Of a stretch of DNA of 64,000 bases, positions 35,270-47,556 are shown piece by piece. The position numbers were made by a program, and so were the translations under genes. The notes under the pieces were generated by a model. It did no database searches. It worked only from the letters and a program-made list of their open reading frames with translations, and was not told the DNA's origin. Position 1 is the first letter of the stretch, and the number at the start of each line of letters is the position of its first letter. Source of the DNA: Vandiemenella viatica (Eukaryota; Arthropoda; Insecta; Orthoptera; Morabidae); NCBI GenBank assembly GCA_031002005.1, contig CM061918.1, positions 42,412,947 to 42,476,946 on the forward strand, written 5' to 3'.

Positions 35270-36204
35270 GCTGTCCTGCCCAAATTTCAATAAATTTGTT
35301 TGTGATCATTTTGTGAATGTGTGAAAAGCTAATGAGAATATGTAAACAAAGTAAAAATGAGAAAAAAAGTATATCTGAGTGATAATTGTATTTGTTAATG
35401 ATTATGTCCATGGATACTCAATTTGAGGAGGAATACATTCAGAAGCACGCCAAAATGAAATTTTACATTTGAGATGAATTCCATCGGCAGTACACTGCTG
35501 AAATGCTAAATGTGATCGACTTGGAACCATGTGGTTTTATTCCAAAATTTATGTCACAATTGAATTTAGCCTGAACTTAACTTTATCCAAATGATTTATT
35601 TTCTACCATTAAATTTGAAATCTCAATGAATCTCAAGGTGTTTATTTACATTTTGAATTCAATCATTGCACCACTAAACTGATTTTTATTGGGTCATAGA
35701 TCTTGCATCATTCAGTCTAATGCCTTCAAAGACTTTTTATACACCATCATACATACATTCATCCCAAATAATCAATTTGCATTGCTGCAAAAAACTTTGC
35801 CCATCGCACAGTTCTTCGAACATTAAAGTTTCATTGATTTACATATTCAGTGGTAACTTGAATGCTGAATGAACTGTCTGCCTTCTAACAACGCAGCTGC
35901 AATTCCTGACAAAGCATGTGCAAGTGTGAGTAACTCGTTGCCAAAATCAATAAGACCAAAAAAATTTTCCAGTTCCACTGGGAGTGTCCAAGAAGAAAAT
36001 GCCTCTTGTTCCATTGTGCACAACTTTCATGACAATGTCGTGCACATATTTTTGTTGCTGATTCAACAGCAATACATTCGTTCGGACTGATTCCCACAAT
36101 GTGTCACAGTCATATTGTTTTTCACTTTTCAACTCTTGGTTAAATGTGTCATGCATCAGAATATTGGGTACTTTAATGTCTAATTGAGGTAACATCCTGT
36201 TCAT
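35270..36204 (-). pseudogene. Helitron helicase remnant
   Basis: Minus strand: LLLNQQQKYVHDIVMKVVHN followed by GIFFLDTPSGTGKFF (about 36060-35960). This is the Walker A region of the PIF1-type helicase of Helitron rolling-circle transposons (consensus FFLDAPGGTGKT). The Lys is retained and the following Thr is replaced by Phe. After a frameshift, LVLLILATSYS continues the alpha helix after Walker A. Further downstream only scattered similarity with many stops is seen. No Helitron end (CTRR hairpin) was found. Confidence 0.65.
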
Positions 36205-37650
36205 TATATCATCATGCCCATGTAATCAATTAATACAAAATAACTAAATAAAATAAATAACTACATACTTAAAAATAAATAAATTAACTACAAATCTTGG
36301 ACAGAAACAACACAAAAATAAAAAAAAGGTAATTTTATTTTAATTTAGGCTGGAATGAGTTTTTCCAGATCCTTCTCCAGATCTACATTCAATTGAGTTA
36401 TTTTCATCCCAGGAGCATAAAAGTGGGGAAGGGAGGGGGCAGGGGGGGAGAAAAGGAATGATGAATATTCATCATTCAAATTTTGAATTATGGTCTTGAG
36501 TTCATACAAAAAAACCATAGAAAAAGCCACATTTATTTTTTCCAGATTTTTCCAATTTTTCTGGCAACTTTTCCAGTTTTTATTTCAGTAAAAACCTCAT
36601 TCGGACTATTGTGAACATTACTTAAAAAATTAGCCAAATTGGTACCTTGAAATAAGCACTTTCAGTTTTTCCAGAACTTTCCAATTTTTCTTTCCCTAAA
36701 AACCTTATATGGACCATTACAAACATTTTTTTAAAGAAAAGTTTAGCCAAATTGGTCCAGCAATTCTCAAGCGATGCACTTACCAATGAACAGATGACTG
36801 GTCATTAGGAGGATAATACTTTCCCCCTTCCTCCTCTCATTGCAATCCCTACTATTCACAATTTTTTGATCTCTGGTTCAGTCAAAGTGCAGATCTGGAC
36901 ATGTTCACATCTTTCCGCTTGCCAACATGAATGAATGTATAAACTGTGATGGAGCACATGCTCCAGTGACAATTTCCCTAGTAATCTAATTATCCATTTC
37001 TTAGATTTTTTTTTTAACTATCTTATATGTTTTAAGAGTTGAAATACCCCCCCCCCTCCCCAACCTACATTAAGCAATTTATAAATTTTAATTTTAAATA
37101 CCTTCAGCGTTCTTGGTAAATTATTCGTCACCTTCCATGGTTATTTATTCCAGTCCCCAATAACTTAACCGACAAAAGAAAATTTTCTCACTCCCTTATA
37201 CATGAAATCGAGTGCCAGCTTGTGCCCATGGTCATCTTTTCCCTTCCATGCACTATTCCTAATTCTTTGACTAATTCTCACTTCTTACATTACTAAGGTT
37301 TTTCACTAAAATATTGTAAAGTTTGTGGCTTTCTGTTCATTCTGGACCTCCTGTTTTATTCTCTGGTAAGTGACATGTTATTTTCCCCATCCTTCTTTTC
37401 TTTAATTGCTTAACAGATGTTTCATCATCATTATTATTGAATTCTGATTATCAACATGTTCACTTTGCTACATTTCTTGCTGACTGCATGAAACATTTAT
37501 CTTACTGTAATTTTCCCACAAATCTCCTTCTCAATTCCCCTAAGAAAAAATTGAAGTAATTTGTAATTTTAAATAAAAGACCACATGGAACAGTAAAGTT
37601 TGATGGCTGTAAAAATAAGTTAATAATTAATTTGGTATCTGTTACTCACA
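36205..37650. other. Intronic DNA with old repeat scraps
   Basis: Recurrent 'ttttccagatttttccaatttttc' wording (36530-36700) and 'agccaaattggtccagcaatt' resemble old interspersed repeats. A PLE-A arm fragment with CTCTGGTAAGTGACATG lies at about 37310-37395. No gene. Confidence 0.4.
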
Positions 37651-37736
37651 TATAAAGTCATCATCCTGCATTAAATCATCTTCTTTATAACTTTTGCGCT
37701 TAGTTTTCCGCAGCTCGTATCGAGATGAGTTTGATC
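37651..37736 (-). CDS. PRDM9: PRDM9-like gene: SSXRD-like exon
   Basis: An exon of about 86-87 nt between TTTTTTCAG and a GTGAGT donor. It encodes SNSSRYELRKTKRKSYKE, then an acidic stretch ending DDDFI. The RYxLRxxxRKxYxE pattern is the SSXRD motif of PRDM9, which lies just before the knuckle and the SET domain. The exit is phase 1, matching the knuckle exon. The entry needs one nucleotide from upstream, which the candidate exon at 47522-47556 supplies as A to give AGA. The exact length should be checked against the raw sequence, because one base decides the frame near the middle. Confidence 0.8.
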
Positions 37737-37937
37737 CTGAAAAAATGAGCAAGTAAACAACAAATTCTTTCAGGGAACTTCCAGAATGTTAATGCCGTGA
37801 TGGAGTAGCACATGCTTACATGAAGACATGAAGACTTATGAGATTTTTTGGGTTGTAAAATAATAATAATAAATAGACTCAGTAGATAGGCCTTCACTAT
37901 TCCAAATTTTAGAAGAGCGGTGATTAGATCAAAAAAC

Positions 37938-39035
37938 ACAAGATCTCATAAAACAAACACTAATAGGCACTAAATCTAAACTAAAATTCATTGGAGAAAT
38001 TTCAGAAACCTATGACATTCAACAGATGCCAGACAATGAGATGGGCTCTCTCCTCTTCTGTTCAACATCGCTCTAGACAAGGATATGGAAGAATAGGAGA
38101 AAGAACTCAAGAAATGTAAGCGTAAGAAGCCAATCCCACTTGGATTTCCCGAAAACAATCTCTACATATCATACCCAACTTTTGTGGATGATTTGGCGAT
38201 ACTAGCAGAAGATGAAGAGACTGCCATCAAACAGCTTGAGACACTCAAAGAATGTGCAGAAAAAGTAGGGTTACAAATCTCATTCGAGAAACCTGAATTC
38301 ATATGATCAAAGACAGAAATAGCAAGTTTGAGAACAAAATATGGTAAAAATTGACAGTGTCCCATACTTTAAATACCTCACAGAATTCATCGAGCTGACA
38401 GGCCTTGAGGAAAACTCACAGCAAAATCACCTCCAAAAAGTAAAAAAAGCATTAGGGTTAGTGCAAAATCTCTACAACAAAAAATCCATCTCACGGCAGA
38501 CCTAAATTTGGCACTACAACACAGTCATAAAACCAACAATCCTCCATGCCAGTGAAATGTTAACACTTAACAGCATGACCTTGAAGAAATAAAAAAAAGT
38601 AGAGAGAAAAATCATTAGAAAAATTCTAGGAGCAAGACTCACTAAAGATGGTTACATACTACAATCAATCAAAACAACAGAAAAGTTTTCAAACATCGAA
38701 ATTGGTATCAAGAAAAGGCGAATGAAATTCTTTGGTCACCTTAAGAGGTTACCAGAAAATTGATTGACAAAAAAGATAATAGATTATGTAACTTCACTTA
38801 AAAATCCAACACCTAGGCTGAATGAAATTAGGAAGGATCTTAAAAGTACAAATAGAGGAGCAATAGACATCTTAGAAAGAGATACCTTCAGACACAAAGT
38901 AGACAAATGGGAAGTTATAACTGAGCAATTAAAACAAAAACAATACAGACCAAAGTGGTCGGAAGAATGAAAACAAGCTTTCTCGGAAAGAATGAAAACT
39001 TATTGGAACAACAAGAAGGACTCAAAGAAAACTTG
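37938..39035 (+). pseudogene. LINE RT fragment (second LINE group)
   Basis: Plus strand: GEISETYDIQQMPDNEMGSL then LLFNIALDKDMEE (38010-38090), YPTFVDDLAILAEDEETAIK (38170-38230; catalytic FVDD), YFKYLTEFIE, VIKPTILHASEMLTLNS (38525-38575), KKRRMKFFGHLKRLPEN and a C-terminal RPKWSEE (38950-38968). Several stops occur. The layout LLYGSE-like / GHLxRLPE is of the RTE/R1-like type of LINE ends and differs from LINE copies 1-3. Confidence 0.8.
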
Positions 39036-41164
39036 ATTGGGTCATTTGTTTAATGTCTTCCATTTATTGGGAGAATTCGCCAATAGTGATAATAAAAAAT
39101 TTACAGTGAAATATCGATAATCTAAACATTCATTACCAAAATGTTCACTGTTTTACAGAAATGTCAACTTCATTTCTATATACAATACAGTCACCAGTGC
39201 TTGTTATACTTAACAACTACACTAACAAGGACCCAGATACAATGAATTTCATCCTCGCTATCATATCATTGTCAAAGTATCCATGTGACAACCGGACTCT
39301 GGCTTTGATGTAAGCATGACACATCAACAGTTACATATATATTATAACAGCCTTTCAGTATGCCAGTAGTTTTGAGTTTCTTAGAAACCTGAAAACCTCT
39401 GTGTTTGCCTTGAACCTTTGTTATTGATTTGAAATTTTTCAACATGAATGTTTTGAAACAAAACAATACCACTGGCTACTTTAGCAATCCCTTGCAACCT
39501 GATTGTAGATGTGATAGGCATTAGTCAGGTCTGTTTAGATGGGTGGGTGATTTTTAGTGTTGTATTGAATTCTTTTGCAAGGAGTATGTAAAATTATTAG
39601 GTAGCTAATTTAGCATTGAATGCAAAATAATTTTTGATGAAGTATTGTACCAAATTCTCAAAACTATAATATAGTATATTTTGTATCCAAAAAAATTGAA
39701 AATCTGAACCACCATCAGTTCAATTATTATTATTAATTTTAATTGTGATGGAGTAAACACTCTGTGGCAATTCCCCTAATTATCTAATTTCCATCTTTTC
39801 TAATTATCTTTTATAATTGAAGTGTTATATTCCTCCTCCATTTACTTTTCCAATACAGAAATTTTAAGCATTTTTGGTAAATTATTCAGCACTTGGTAAT
39901 TTGTTCAAATCTCTGATGCATGAAATCGAGAGCCAGCTTGTGGTCATTGTCATGTTTCCCTTTCCTTAAGCTATTCTTAATTAATTCTTATTTTGGGTTA
40001 TCGACACTAATGTATTACAATGTTTGAAAAGTTATCAATGTAGCTGGTTTAAGAAACAGTAACATTAACTTCTCACTGACAATGCATGGCAAACTTTCAA
40101 CTGGAAAATAAGGAGTGCTTGTTCTATTGAGTTCTATTGTTCTTGTTTAATCAGTGTGTACCAACATGTGCCAATAAAAAGGTTATTTAGCATGCCATAT
40201 ACTCACAGTTTTAAAATAAGTGAAACATAAAGAGACAGATGATATGTACTAATGATTTTAACTATAGTAATTTCAATGTTTTTCTACTTTTGTTATAATA
40301 CAAGTAGAGATATAAAAGGCATTATTTTAGCACCCAAAATGTTTGCATTTCCATGCTTGGAATACTGCTGAGACTTTTATGTGTATTGAGGATGAATGAA
40401 CAGCTAAAAAACTTTGAAACATGAGTGATAACATCAATGGAATAAAAATAAACAATTCTAAAACACAGTAAGAACTGGGGTAAGGCTGGAAGCAGAAGGG
40501 CTGGTAAAATAAAAAATATAAGCAAAAATGAACACAAAGATATATTTCAGGCAATGCCTCAATAAGGATGCAAAGTAACACATCTGGCATACCAAGAGAG
40601 ACACAGTCTAGTGGTTGTGTCATGGCTACCTGCTTTTTAACTGTGCTAAAAACAAATATCATCACACAGAAACAATTCTGGTAAAAACAGGCCAAGTCTT
40701 GTGCTTGGACGTTGAATAAAAGATTTGAGTTCTTGTTCTGTGCCAAGTCTCCACTTTAAAGTGTGTAATCACTTCTATTTCTGAAACTAGTTTCGCTTGG
40801 TATTATATTTAATTTATTTACACTAAAATAATTCTGGTGACTTGGCCAATATGCATACCACATTTTAGTAAACCTATATAAATACCTTAAATGTGTTGCT
40901 TAATCACCCTTAAAAATACACAAAAGCCAAGATTTTCCTCGCACATCTACAGGACGTGACAAGTCTTAGAATAAATTGTATGCATTATAACCCTTATTTC
41001 AGTAAAGCATATGACATGCATAAAAGCCTGTAACTAGATTTTTTTAAAAAAATTCTAAATTAGCTTTGCTTAGAATGCATTGAAATGCCTATTTTTATTT
41101 TTTATAAGTGGGTACTCATTTAGAAAACAGACACATTAAAGTGTACCAAATGACTGAAAGCATT
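39036..41164. other. Intronic DNA, no gene recognised
   Basis: AT-rich. The 139-residue frame at 40327-40746 (minus) is cysteine/phenylalanine-rich with no domain and is probably chance. Confidence 0.4.
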
Positions 41165-42000
41165 TTTAAGTAGGGTGATGGATGAGAATGAATAGGGTTT
41201 TGTAAACCAAATGTTTACAGTACTTTTGTTTTTTCCTTTAAAGAATATGTGTGCAAAGTTCCTTCAACATTTGATAGAAACTGTAGCTTTGTATAAAGAA
41301 CATTGACAAAAATTAATGGGTGGAAAGAGTGAGAGGGGTTGTGTTACTGAAAATCAAATTTAAACAGTAATTATCTGTTTGTTTTAATGTATATATATGC
41401 AAAGGACCATTGAAATCGAATGAAATCTGTGGGTATGTATAAAGAACATTTACAAAAAAGATGGGGGTGGGAAGCGGGAGAGGGATAGGGTTTCTGAAAA
41501 CCGAATGTAGACACTATTTTTCTGTTGATTTTAAAGAATACATGTAAAAAGGTCTGTCAATATTGGATAAAAACTGTGGGTATGTATAAAGAACATTGAC
41601 AAAAAATTATGGAGGTGGAAGGAGGGAGAGGGGTTGGGTTTTCGCAAACCAAATGTATACAGTATTTTTCTATTTTTTAAAAGTATACATGCAACCATGA
41701 AAACGGATAAAATAAGTGGGTATGTATAAAGAACATTTACAAAAATTAAGAGTGTGGAAAGTGGGAGCCAAATGTACACAATATTTTTATGTTGGTTTTA
41801 AAATATTACATATAAGCAAAGTTCCGTCAATAGTGGATAAAATCTGTGGGTATGTGTAAAGAACATTGACAAAACATAAGGGGGTGGCAAGGGGGAGAGG
41901 GGTAGGGTTTCTGAAAACCAAATATTGACAGTATTTTTCCGATTACTTTGAAGTATAAGTTCCATTGAAATAGGATAAGAATGTTGCTTCTTATAAAATT
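41165..42000 (+). repeat. Minisatellite, ~132-147 bp period, about 5.5 units
   Basis: The landmark TGTATAAAGAACATTGACAA recurs near 41291, 41436, 41583, 41722 and 41854 (spacings 145, 147, 139, 132). Each unit also carries a purine run (GGAGGGAGAGGGG type), an 'aaaaccaaatgtatacagta' stretch and a T-rich segment. Units are diverged, so the array is old. It may come from expansion of a LINE/Helitron tail, because 'agtttcattgtaatcaaatg' follows at 42078. Confidence 0.85.
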
Positions 42001-42779
42001 AAGGGTTGGGGGTGATTTTGGGGATTTTTTGTTGTTGTTAGAAACCTTCAGATGTGTCCACACAATAATTCACCAAAGTTTCATTGTAATCAAATGAATG
42101 GTACACGAACACATAGAAGATGGCATATAAACAAACAAACATTCATTTTTATATGTAAGATAAACGAATTATAAGACCGGAAGAACCATCCTTTTTGAGA
42201 AAGTGTCTACACACTTTAACATGTAGACTTGATTCAGAACAGGACTTTTTGTCACTGCCAAAACATAGTACTTGGCCTATTTTTACAAGAACTATTTTTA
42301 TGGGTCTCATTTATTTTTGGAAGTTGATCGCATACTTGGAGTTATCACTCAAATGTAACAATTCCATATGAAAATCAGTGGATAAAAATATTTCAGAATT
42401 CAAAAGACCAATATATGTTAACAACAATGCTCACACTCTCTGCAAACAATGGGTATGTGCCATTGACGAACAATGCCGATTGCCAAAGGTTTAACTTCCA
42501 CAATAAGTAAATAAGTAGTAACTTCCAAACTAAGCATAGGACCAAAGTAAAATTTAAGTTGTTAGTTCAATATGCTAATCTATATTCAAAAAAGAAATTT
42601 CAGACATGTAGCCTTTTGAAGAGCAAAGCAATTAAAAGTATGTGCCAAAATTTTTCCGATTTGGGCTTGCCATTGAGGAAATAAAGAGAAAATCAGCAGT
42701 TTTTTACTTTTCTTATGATTTGGGGATAGACTATATATGTGCATCAAATTACCTGTTTCTAGGACCATGGGAAGTGCTA
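42001..42779. other. Intronic DNA, no feature beyond repeat tail
   Basis: Begins with the tail of the minisatellite region and includes 'acaaacaaacattc' near 42134. No gene. Confidence 0.4.
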
Positions 42780-43070
42780 TGGAATTTTGCTACTATTAGG
42801 GAGGACTCGAATAATTTCAACTCTCGTTTCACGGTCCGTGCTATCAGAGTCCTCCCTAATAGCAGCAGCTCCTTTAAACTCAGAAGGTGGGATCTTGCCT
42901 ACCAGTACAAACTGGGCACAAGGCAACCACCTGGTCTCAACCCCATAATTATAATAATTATTTTTACTTTCATTTACCCTTTTTTATCCTGTCCTTGCCT
43001 CCATCCCCAATACCTTTATTGAACCACCACTAACCTAAGGTGATGCTTACTTCATAGAGTCTATGTGTTT
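42780..43070 (+). pseudogene. PLE family A, copy 2: endonuclease C-terminus
   Basis: IRVLPNSSSSFKLRRWDLAY then QYKLGTRQPPG (42843-42940) matches SVLPNSSSSSEFTRWELTYQ at 5.72-5.78 kb, followed by homologous 3' untranslated sequence. It lies just upstream of an inverted terminal arm. Confidence 0.75.
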
Positions 43071-43079
43071 TTTTTAAAA

Positions 43080-43245
43080 AATTAAAATTATTTTTATTTT
43101 ATTATTTTTGATATTTATATATACAGACTGAAGAAAAGAGAGAATCCATGGAGAAAAAATGAGAGCTGTATGGAAACTTAGAAACTGAATCGTTAAGACT
43201 TTGAGTGATTCGACAGGGTCCAATTGCAAATAATAATAACAAAAA

Positions 43246-43280
<35 letters not shown>

Positions 43281-43550
43281 ACAATGAGCAGGAAAAAGCT
43301 TTAAGGCAATAAAATTAAGGAAGGATAGGGAAATATGACCCAGCACTTACCACAGATGAAGGCGGCTGGGACGACGAACAAAAAACAAACACAAGAGAAG
43401 TGCAATATTTCGGCCTAAAACAGCCTTAAACGTGCAGAAGGTGAAGCACCAGGCGCCGCCACATGAGCACACATAGACGGCCGACCGGTGAATGGCGTCC
43501 CAGGCGCGGACGGTAGTTTAGGTGGAAGGGGGGGGGGGGGAGAGTAAGCT
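43080..43550 (-). repeat. Inverted PLE-A arm inserted in PLE-A 3' region
   Basis: On the minus strand 43436-43330 reads GGCCGAAATATTGCACTTC, then a GGCGTCC-type stretch and CTTCATCTGTGGTAAGTGCTGG. A (TA)n run at 43245-43277 and a G-run near 43530 flank it. The PLE-A 3' region continues at 43590. Confidence 0.6.
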
Positions 43551-43589
43551 CAAATATTGGGTCGATATATTAATTTTTCATATTTAGAT

Positions 43590-43870
43590 TTAATTATATT
43601 TTGCTCTTCCCTTCAACCAGAGATCATTTCGGATATTTATCTATGCTCAGGTATTTGCTCGGTATGAATTTATCCCCACCACTTTCCTGCCCAACAGTCT
43701 TTCTGTGAGACAGTCTCCAACATCGCCCACTTCCCATTATGTTTGCCTGTTGACAGAGGGCTCATCCTGAAAATTTCTTTATCAGTTGTGTTTTTGTCTT
43801 TTCTGTGAGTTCACGCCCCACATCCATCATCTAAAGGTAAGTGGTGGTTCATTTCCCTATCCTAATCCCC
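43590..43870 (+). repeat. PLE-A 3' terminal segment with hammerhead-like core
   Basis: Carries CCAACAGTCTTTCTGTGAGA (43701-43720), then TTGACAG, stem AGG/CCT, GAAAATTTCTTTA (43749-43780), then ATCTAAAGGTAAGTGGTGG and TTCCCTATCCTAAT. Core positions 3 and 8 are U and A. The same blocks, inverted, build palindrome P3. Confidence 0.65.
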
Positions 43871-44587
43871 TTATATAAAATGTTAACGTGGAGTCTGGAT
43901 GCGTCGTCTATAGCTGCTATAGCTATTGGCTAGAGAACGGTCTTTCAACTTGCCAATCAACAGCCACCATATTACATTCCTTTCCATCTTGCTTTTCGTT
44001 CATTTACAGCTAGACGCAGAAATTGATGTAAGGAGAAGGAGATTCAATATTTACGCTATTTTATCTGTATCAGTTAGACACAGAAATGGAGAAGGGGACT
44101 CAATATTTACGCTATTTTATCTGCATCAGTTATAAGCACTATGTTAACCATAACCTAAGAAAGTTTTTGGCAGACGATAAGAAACAATGAAGTTTATTAA
44201 AAACTCGGAGAAACGTAATGCGAAATGTATTAGTTAAATAAATAACAGTTATCCATTTTCTAAATTATAGTCCACGTCATCAAAAGTGAAATGCATTTAT
44301 TTTAAAATCCTAACCAAATAATCGGATAATCTAACCAGAGTAACGTACTCATATAATGAAAGATATCATTAAAGATGACTTATTAGTTTCTCCTTATAAG
44401 CTTTTCCATAATAAATTTCTGCTACCATTATATATGATACCCTTAGTTTTCGATACATGTGTTAGCTATTAAATGAGATTTAAGATAACCTTTTTATCAG
44501 ATCAATTTATAAATAGCAATTCTACAACGATATTCTTGCACCCAAATAGTGGCGAGCAGAGTTTTAGAGATTATTTACACAGTTTAA
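43871..44587. other. Intronic DNA, no feature seen
   Basis: A short local duplication 'cagaaat(t/g)ga...ttcaatatttacgctattttatctg' occurs at 44030-44125. No gene. Confidence 0.4.
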
Positions 44588-44595
44588 TAAATACA

Positions 44596-46050
44596 CACAG
44601 CTGGGCACAAAACAGTTAATCCGTTAATCGTTAATTAACGAAGTTAAAAAAAATTGCGAAAATTTAACTTTTAAGTTAACATAAAAAATCATTAACGGTC
44701 TTCTTAACTTCCGTTAAATTGGACTTCCGTTAACTTTAGTCCGTTACATAGGTTGTTGACGTCTTTTCGTTTGTTTGAACTGTGCGCCACGCCACCACTC
44801 GTATAGTCGTATGTTCGGTGTAGTAGTGGGCGCCGCCTGCTAAAATCTTGGCGGCGGCGCGCCGAGCATTTTCAGCCGGCAGCGGCGTGACTATTTTATA
44901 TTGTGAATTCTGCAAACGTAAATAAACTAAAAAGCGTCATAACCTATCTTATTGACAAATCAACATTATTATCTGTAATGAGGTGTATTTATTATTACAA
45001 AATGTACGTCGTTATTATACATTTAGTAAAAACATCGCGTTCAGTTGGTGTTGAAGCAACAGTGACGGATCGGCAGTGTGTGTCGGAAGAGGTTAATCGG
45101 ACAAACTGTTCGGCCGTCAAATCAGGCATTACTCGGACGAAATTCTGTGCCAGTGGATGACCGGCCACCTGATCGATAGTTAGTATCACACTGGAGTCTG
45201 CAAACAGTGTTGCAGATCAGCAAAAAAACTCAGCTTTCAGTAACCAGTGCGAAAAAATTCAAAGAAATAATACATAAGTTACGAAAAAGGTGATGTGCAA
45301 TTTTAATTCGAAACATTTGTGTTTTTAAAATAGAAGCTAGTTTGGCAGTTTCCGCCGTGTAATGTAAAAGGATGTCGCTGACTAACTTCCGTTCTATTTG
45401 TTCATGTAAAAACATGCAGGCCATGATTTAGTGAAACCAGGCCGGGTCGTCTAAAGGGGCCTTTAGGTTACAGGTAGGCCGTGGCACAAAGGTAACCGTA
45501 ACAGGCATTGGTCGTAGATTTTAGGTTGGCCGCAAAATTCACTGGTCGCAGTTTTCACATATTCAGGTGTCCCAGTCCAACTTGTTTTCTGTAATACTGT
45601 TGCTTTTCATTCTGCATTCATGTTTTTGTTTTTGTTTTTTTGTTTTGTTTTTTTTACTACTTTTTTTTATAAAGTCACGAGTACCTTAATTGTCTCTCGT
45701 AAGACAATTTGCAAGTGTTATGTTGATCACAGTCTCAACAAAGATAAAAACAGACAGGAATACCACTTCGTTGTTGTGGCGATAGCGTAACCACAATTTG
45801 TTAATTTTTATAAATAAATCCATACTTGCATCATGGTACATAACACCATGAGATAGAGAGCAGTTATACCTACCGTACTATAATACTAATACATCAGTAC
45901 AACTTTTGACTAGTTAACTTTTAACGGAAAACTTTAACTTGCGTTAAATTTATAAACATTTAACGCTTTAACGATTATCGAAGTTAACTTTTTAAGTAGC
46001 GGAATAATGATTAACGAAGTTAACGTTTGGATTAACTGTGCCCACCTGTG
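44596..46050. mobile_element. Non-autonomous hAT-like transposon (1455 bp)
   Basis: Ends CACAGCTGGGCACA and its inverse TGTGCCCACCTGTG (to 46050), with an exact 8-bp duplication TAAATACA (44588-44595, 46051-46058), as made by hAT transposases. Both subterminal regions are dense in GTTAA/CGTTAA words in both orientations (44610-44750 and 45905-46035), probably transposase binding sites. No transposase frame is present inside. Confidence 0.88.
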
Positions 46051-46058
46051 TAAATACA

Positions 46059-47521
46059 CAACTGCAAGGCCTCTGCTATTGGTAAATTCCAAATCTCATT
46101 CTGGCCTTTGTTCAATTTTAATTTAATTAAAACTAATGCTAATGTTGCTGCTTGATTAAAGATTATTTATTACGGTTTATGTCCTTTTTGCATATTTTAC
46201 TGAACAGTTTCATTAGTGATATTTGTTCACATTTATCTGTTTTTGATGTTATACTTTCCGTCATACAATGTAAAATAAAGTAAAGTAAATAAATCATGAT
46301 CACTGGAGAACACGATTCCGCCAGGAATTGCCGTGGTAAAACGCAAGATTCATCTAGAAATACTTTCCGAAATACATTTAACTGTATTATGCCGGTCCAG
46401 GCTGTAATACAACCTAATTCCTGCTTGAAAATAATGGTACAGGCTGTATTACAATGGAATTACTGCTTGAAAATAATATGTCTTGCGACTGACTACAGCA
46501 GTTTTACTACGCCATTACTGAATGTTATTTTGGCGGAATCGCGATCTCCAGGAGACCTGGTCGTTATTCATTTTTCCTGAATAAATTCCTACTACCACCA
46601 TAGGTGATACCCATCATTGTTCATATGAGGGTAATAGAAGCTGTGATTTTCGAACGCAATATTAGTAGAGGTTGTGGTTAAGTTGACCAGAATCGCAACT
46701 GACACATTTTGTTACAGCATAATTCACTCTGAAATCAGTTTTACAAACCAATTACTTTATAAGAGCAATATTACTAAAGGTATTAATTAATGTGGGTGGA
46801 AGTAGTTCCATATTTAACGTGCTGAATTGGGCCTGGACCAGGAATAAAACTGATATTACATGGATTGCAAAAGTTTTTGGGATTCCTAATTTGATTTAAT
46901 TTCATTGGTTCTTTACTTCTGGCATCATTAATTCAGTAGAAGTTACTACTGTATCGCTATGTGATCTGCAAATGAAATATGTAGAACATTGCAAAATCAA
47001 GGCCATTAGCATTATGTAATATCAATACTGTATAATTAACCAACTGAAAAAAAAAAAAAAAATGAACTGCCAGAATATTGCATTCAAACCATCATTTTTG
47101 ATGGGCTCGAAGCTAGTTTAATTCCTATAGTATAATCTTAGCCTTTCCCAACATATTGATAGTTCACTTCTTAACATTTCACCCTCACCACCTCCTTCCC
47201 CACCCTGTCTTCCATGGCCCAGCCAGTCATGCAGTAAAGTTTGGTGTGCATATACCTACAAAATCAAATGGCTCATTCCCTATCACATGAATAAGGTGTC
47301 AAACTGAAATATTGTATATGTTTTTGTTCATCTCATATTTTTTTCACTCGTCGCATCCTTCAACTTTGGTGAGTGATAATTCGTTTTCTCTATCCTTTGT
47401 TATTCATAATACTTGTAATTAACAGGAACAAAAATTTGTTGTGGCATCTTAGGTAACAACATAACCACAGCAAGTTTACATATTTAAAGAGAACATTGAA
47501 ATTAGGTAAGGATGCACTTAC
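46059..47521. other. Intronic DNA with a PLE-A arm at 47270-47400
   Basis: 47284-47315 reads CATGAATAAGG, a weak stem, then GAAATATTGTATATG, and 47360 CTTCAACTTTGGTGAGTGATA, as in other PLE-A arms. A short direct duplication of 'caggctgtaatacaa...ttactgcttgaaaataat' occurs at 46397-46477. No gene. Confidence 0.5.
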
Positions 47522-47556
47522 TGGTATCAGGTGCTGAATATGATGGTCCGGATAAC
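47522..47556 (-). CDS. Candidate small exon of the PRDM9-like gene
   Basis: 35 nt between CCATTTCAG and a GTAAGTG donor on the minus strand. In the frame that leaves one nucleotide it reads LSGPSYSAPDT, and with the exon at 37736 it gives ...APDT-R-SNSSRYELR. The frame needs two nucleotides from a preceding exon, whereas the exon at 52979-53076 ends in phase 0. So either another exon is unseen or this one is not real. Confidence 0.4.

Noticed and set aside
40327..40746. 139-residue minus-strand frame
   Set aside because: Hydrophobic and Cys/Phe-rich without a recognisable domain. It overlaps a second open frame and lies in ordinary AT-rich intron sequence.
41165..42000. CRISPR-like array
   Set aside because: Units are long, diverged and without unique spacers of constant size, and the genome is eukaryotic.
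45000..45200. Transposase inside the 44.6-46.05 kb hAT element
   Set aside because: Short frames on both strands lack any hAT catalytic or dimerisation motif.
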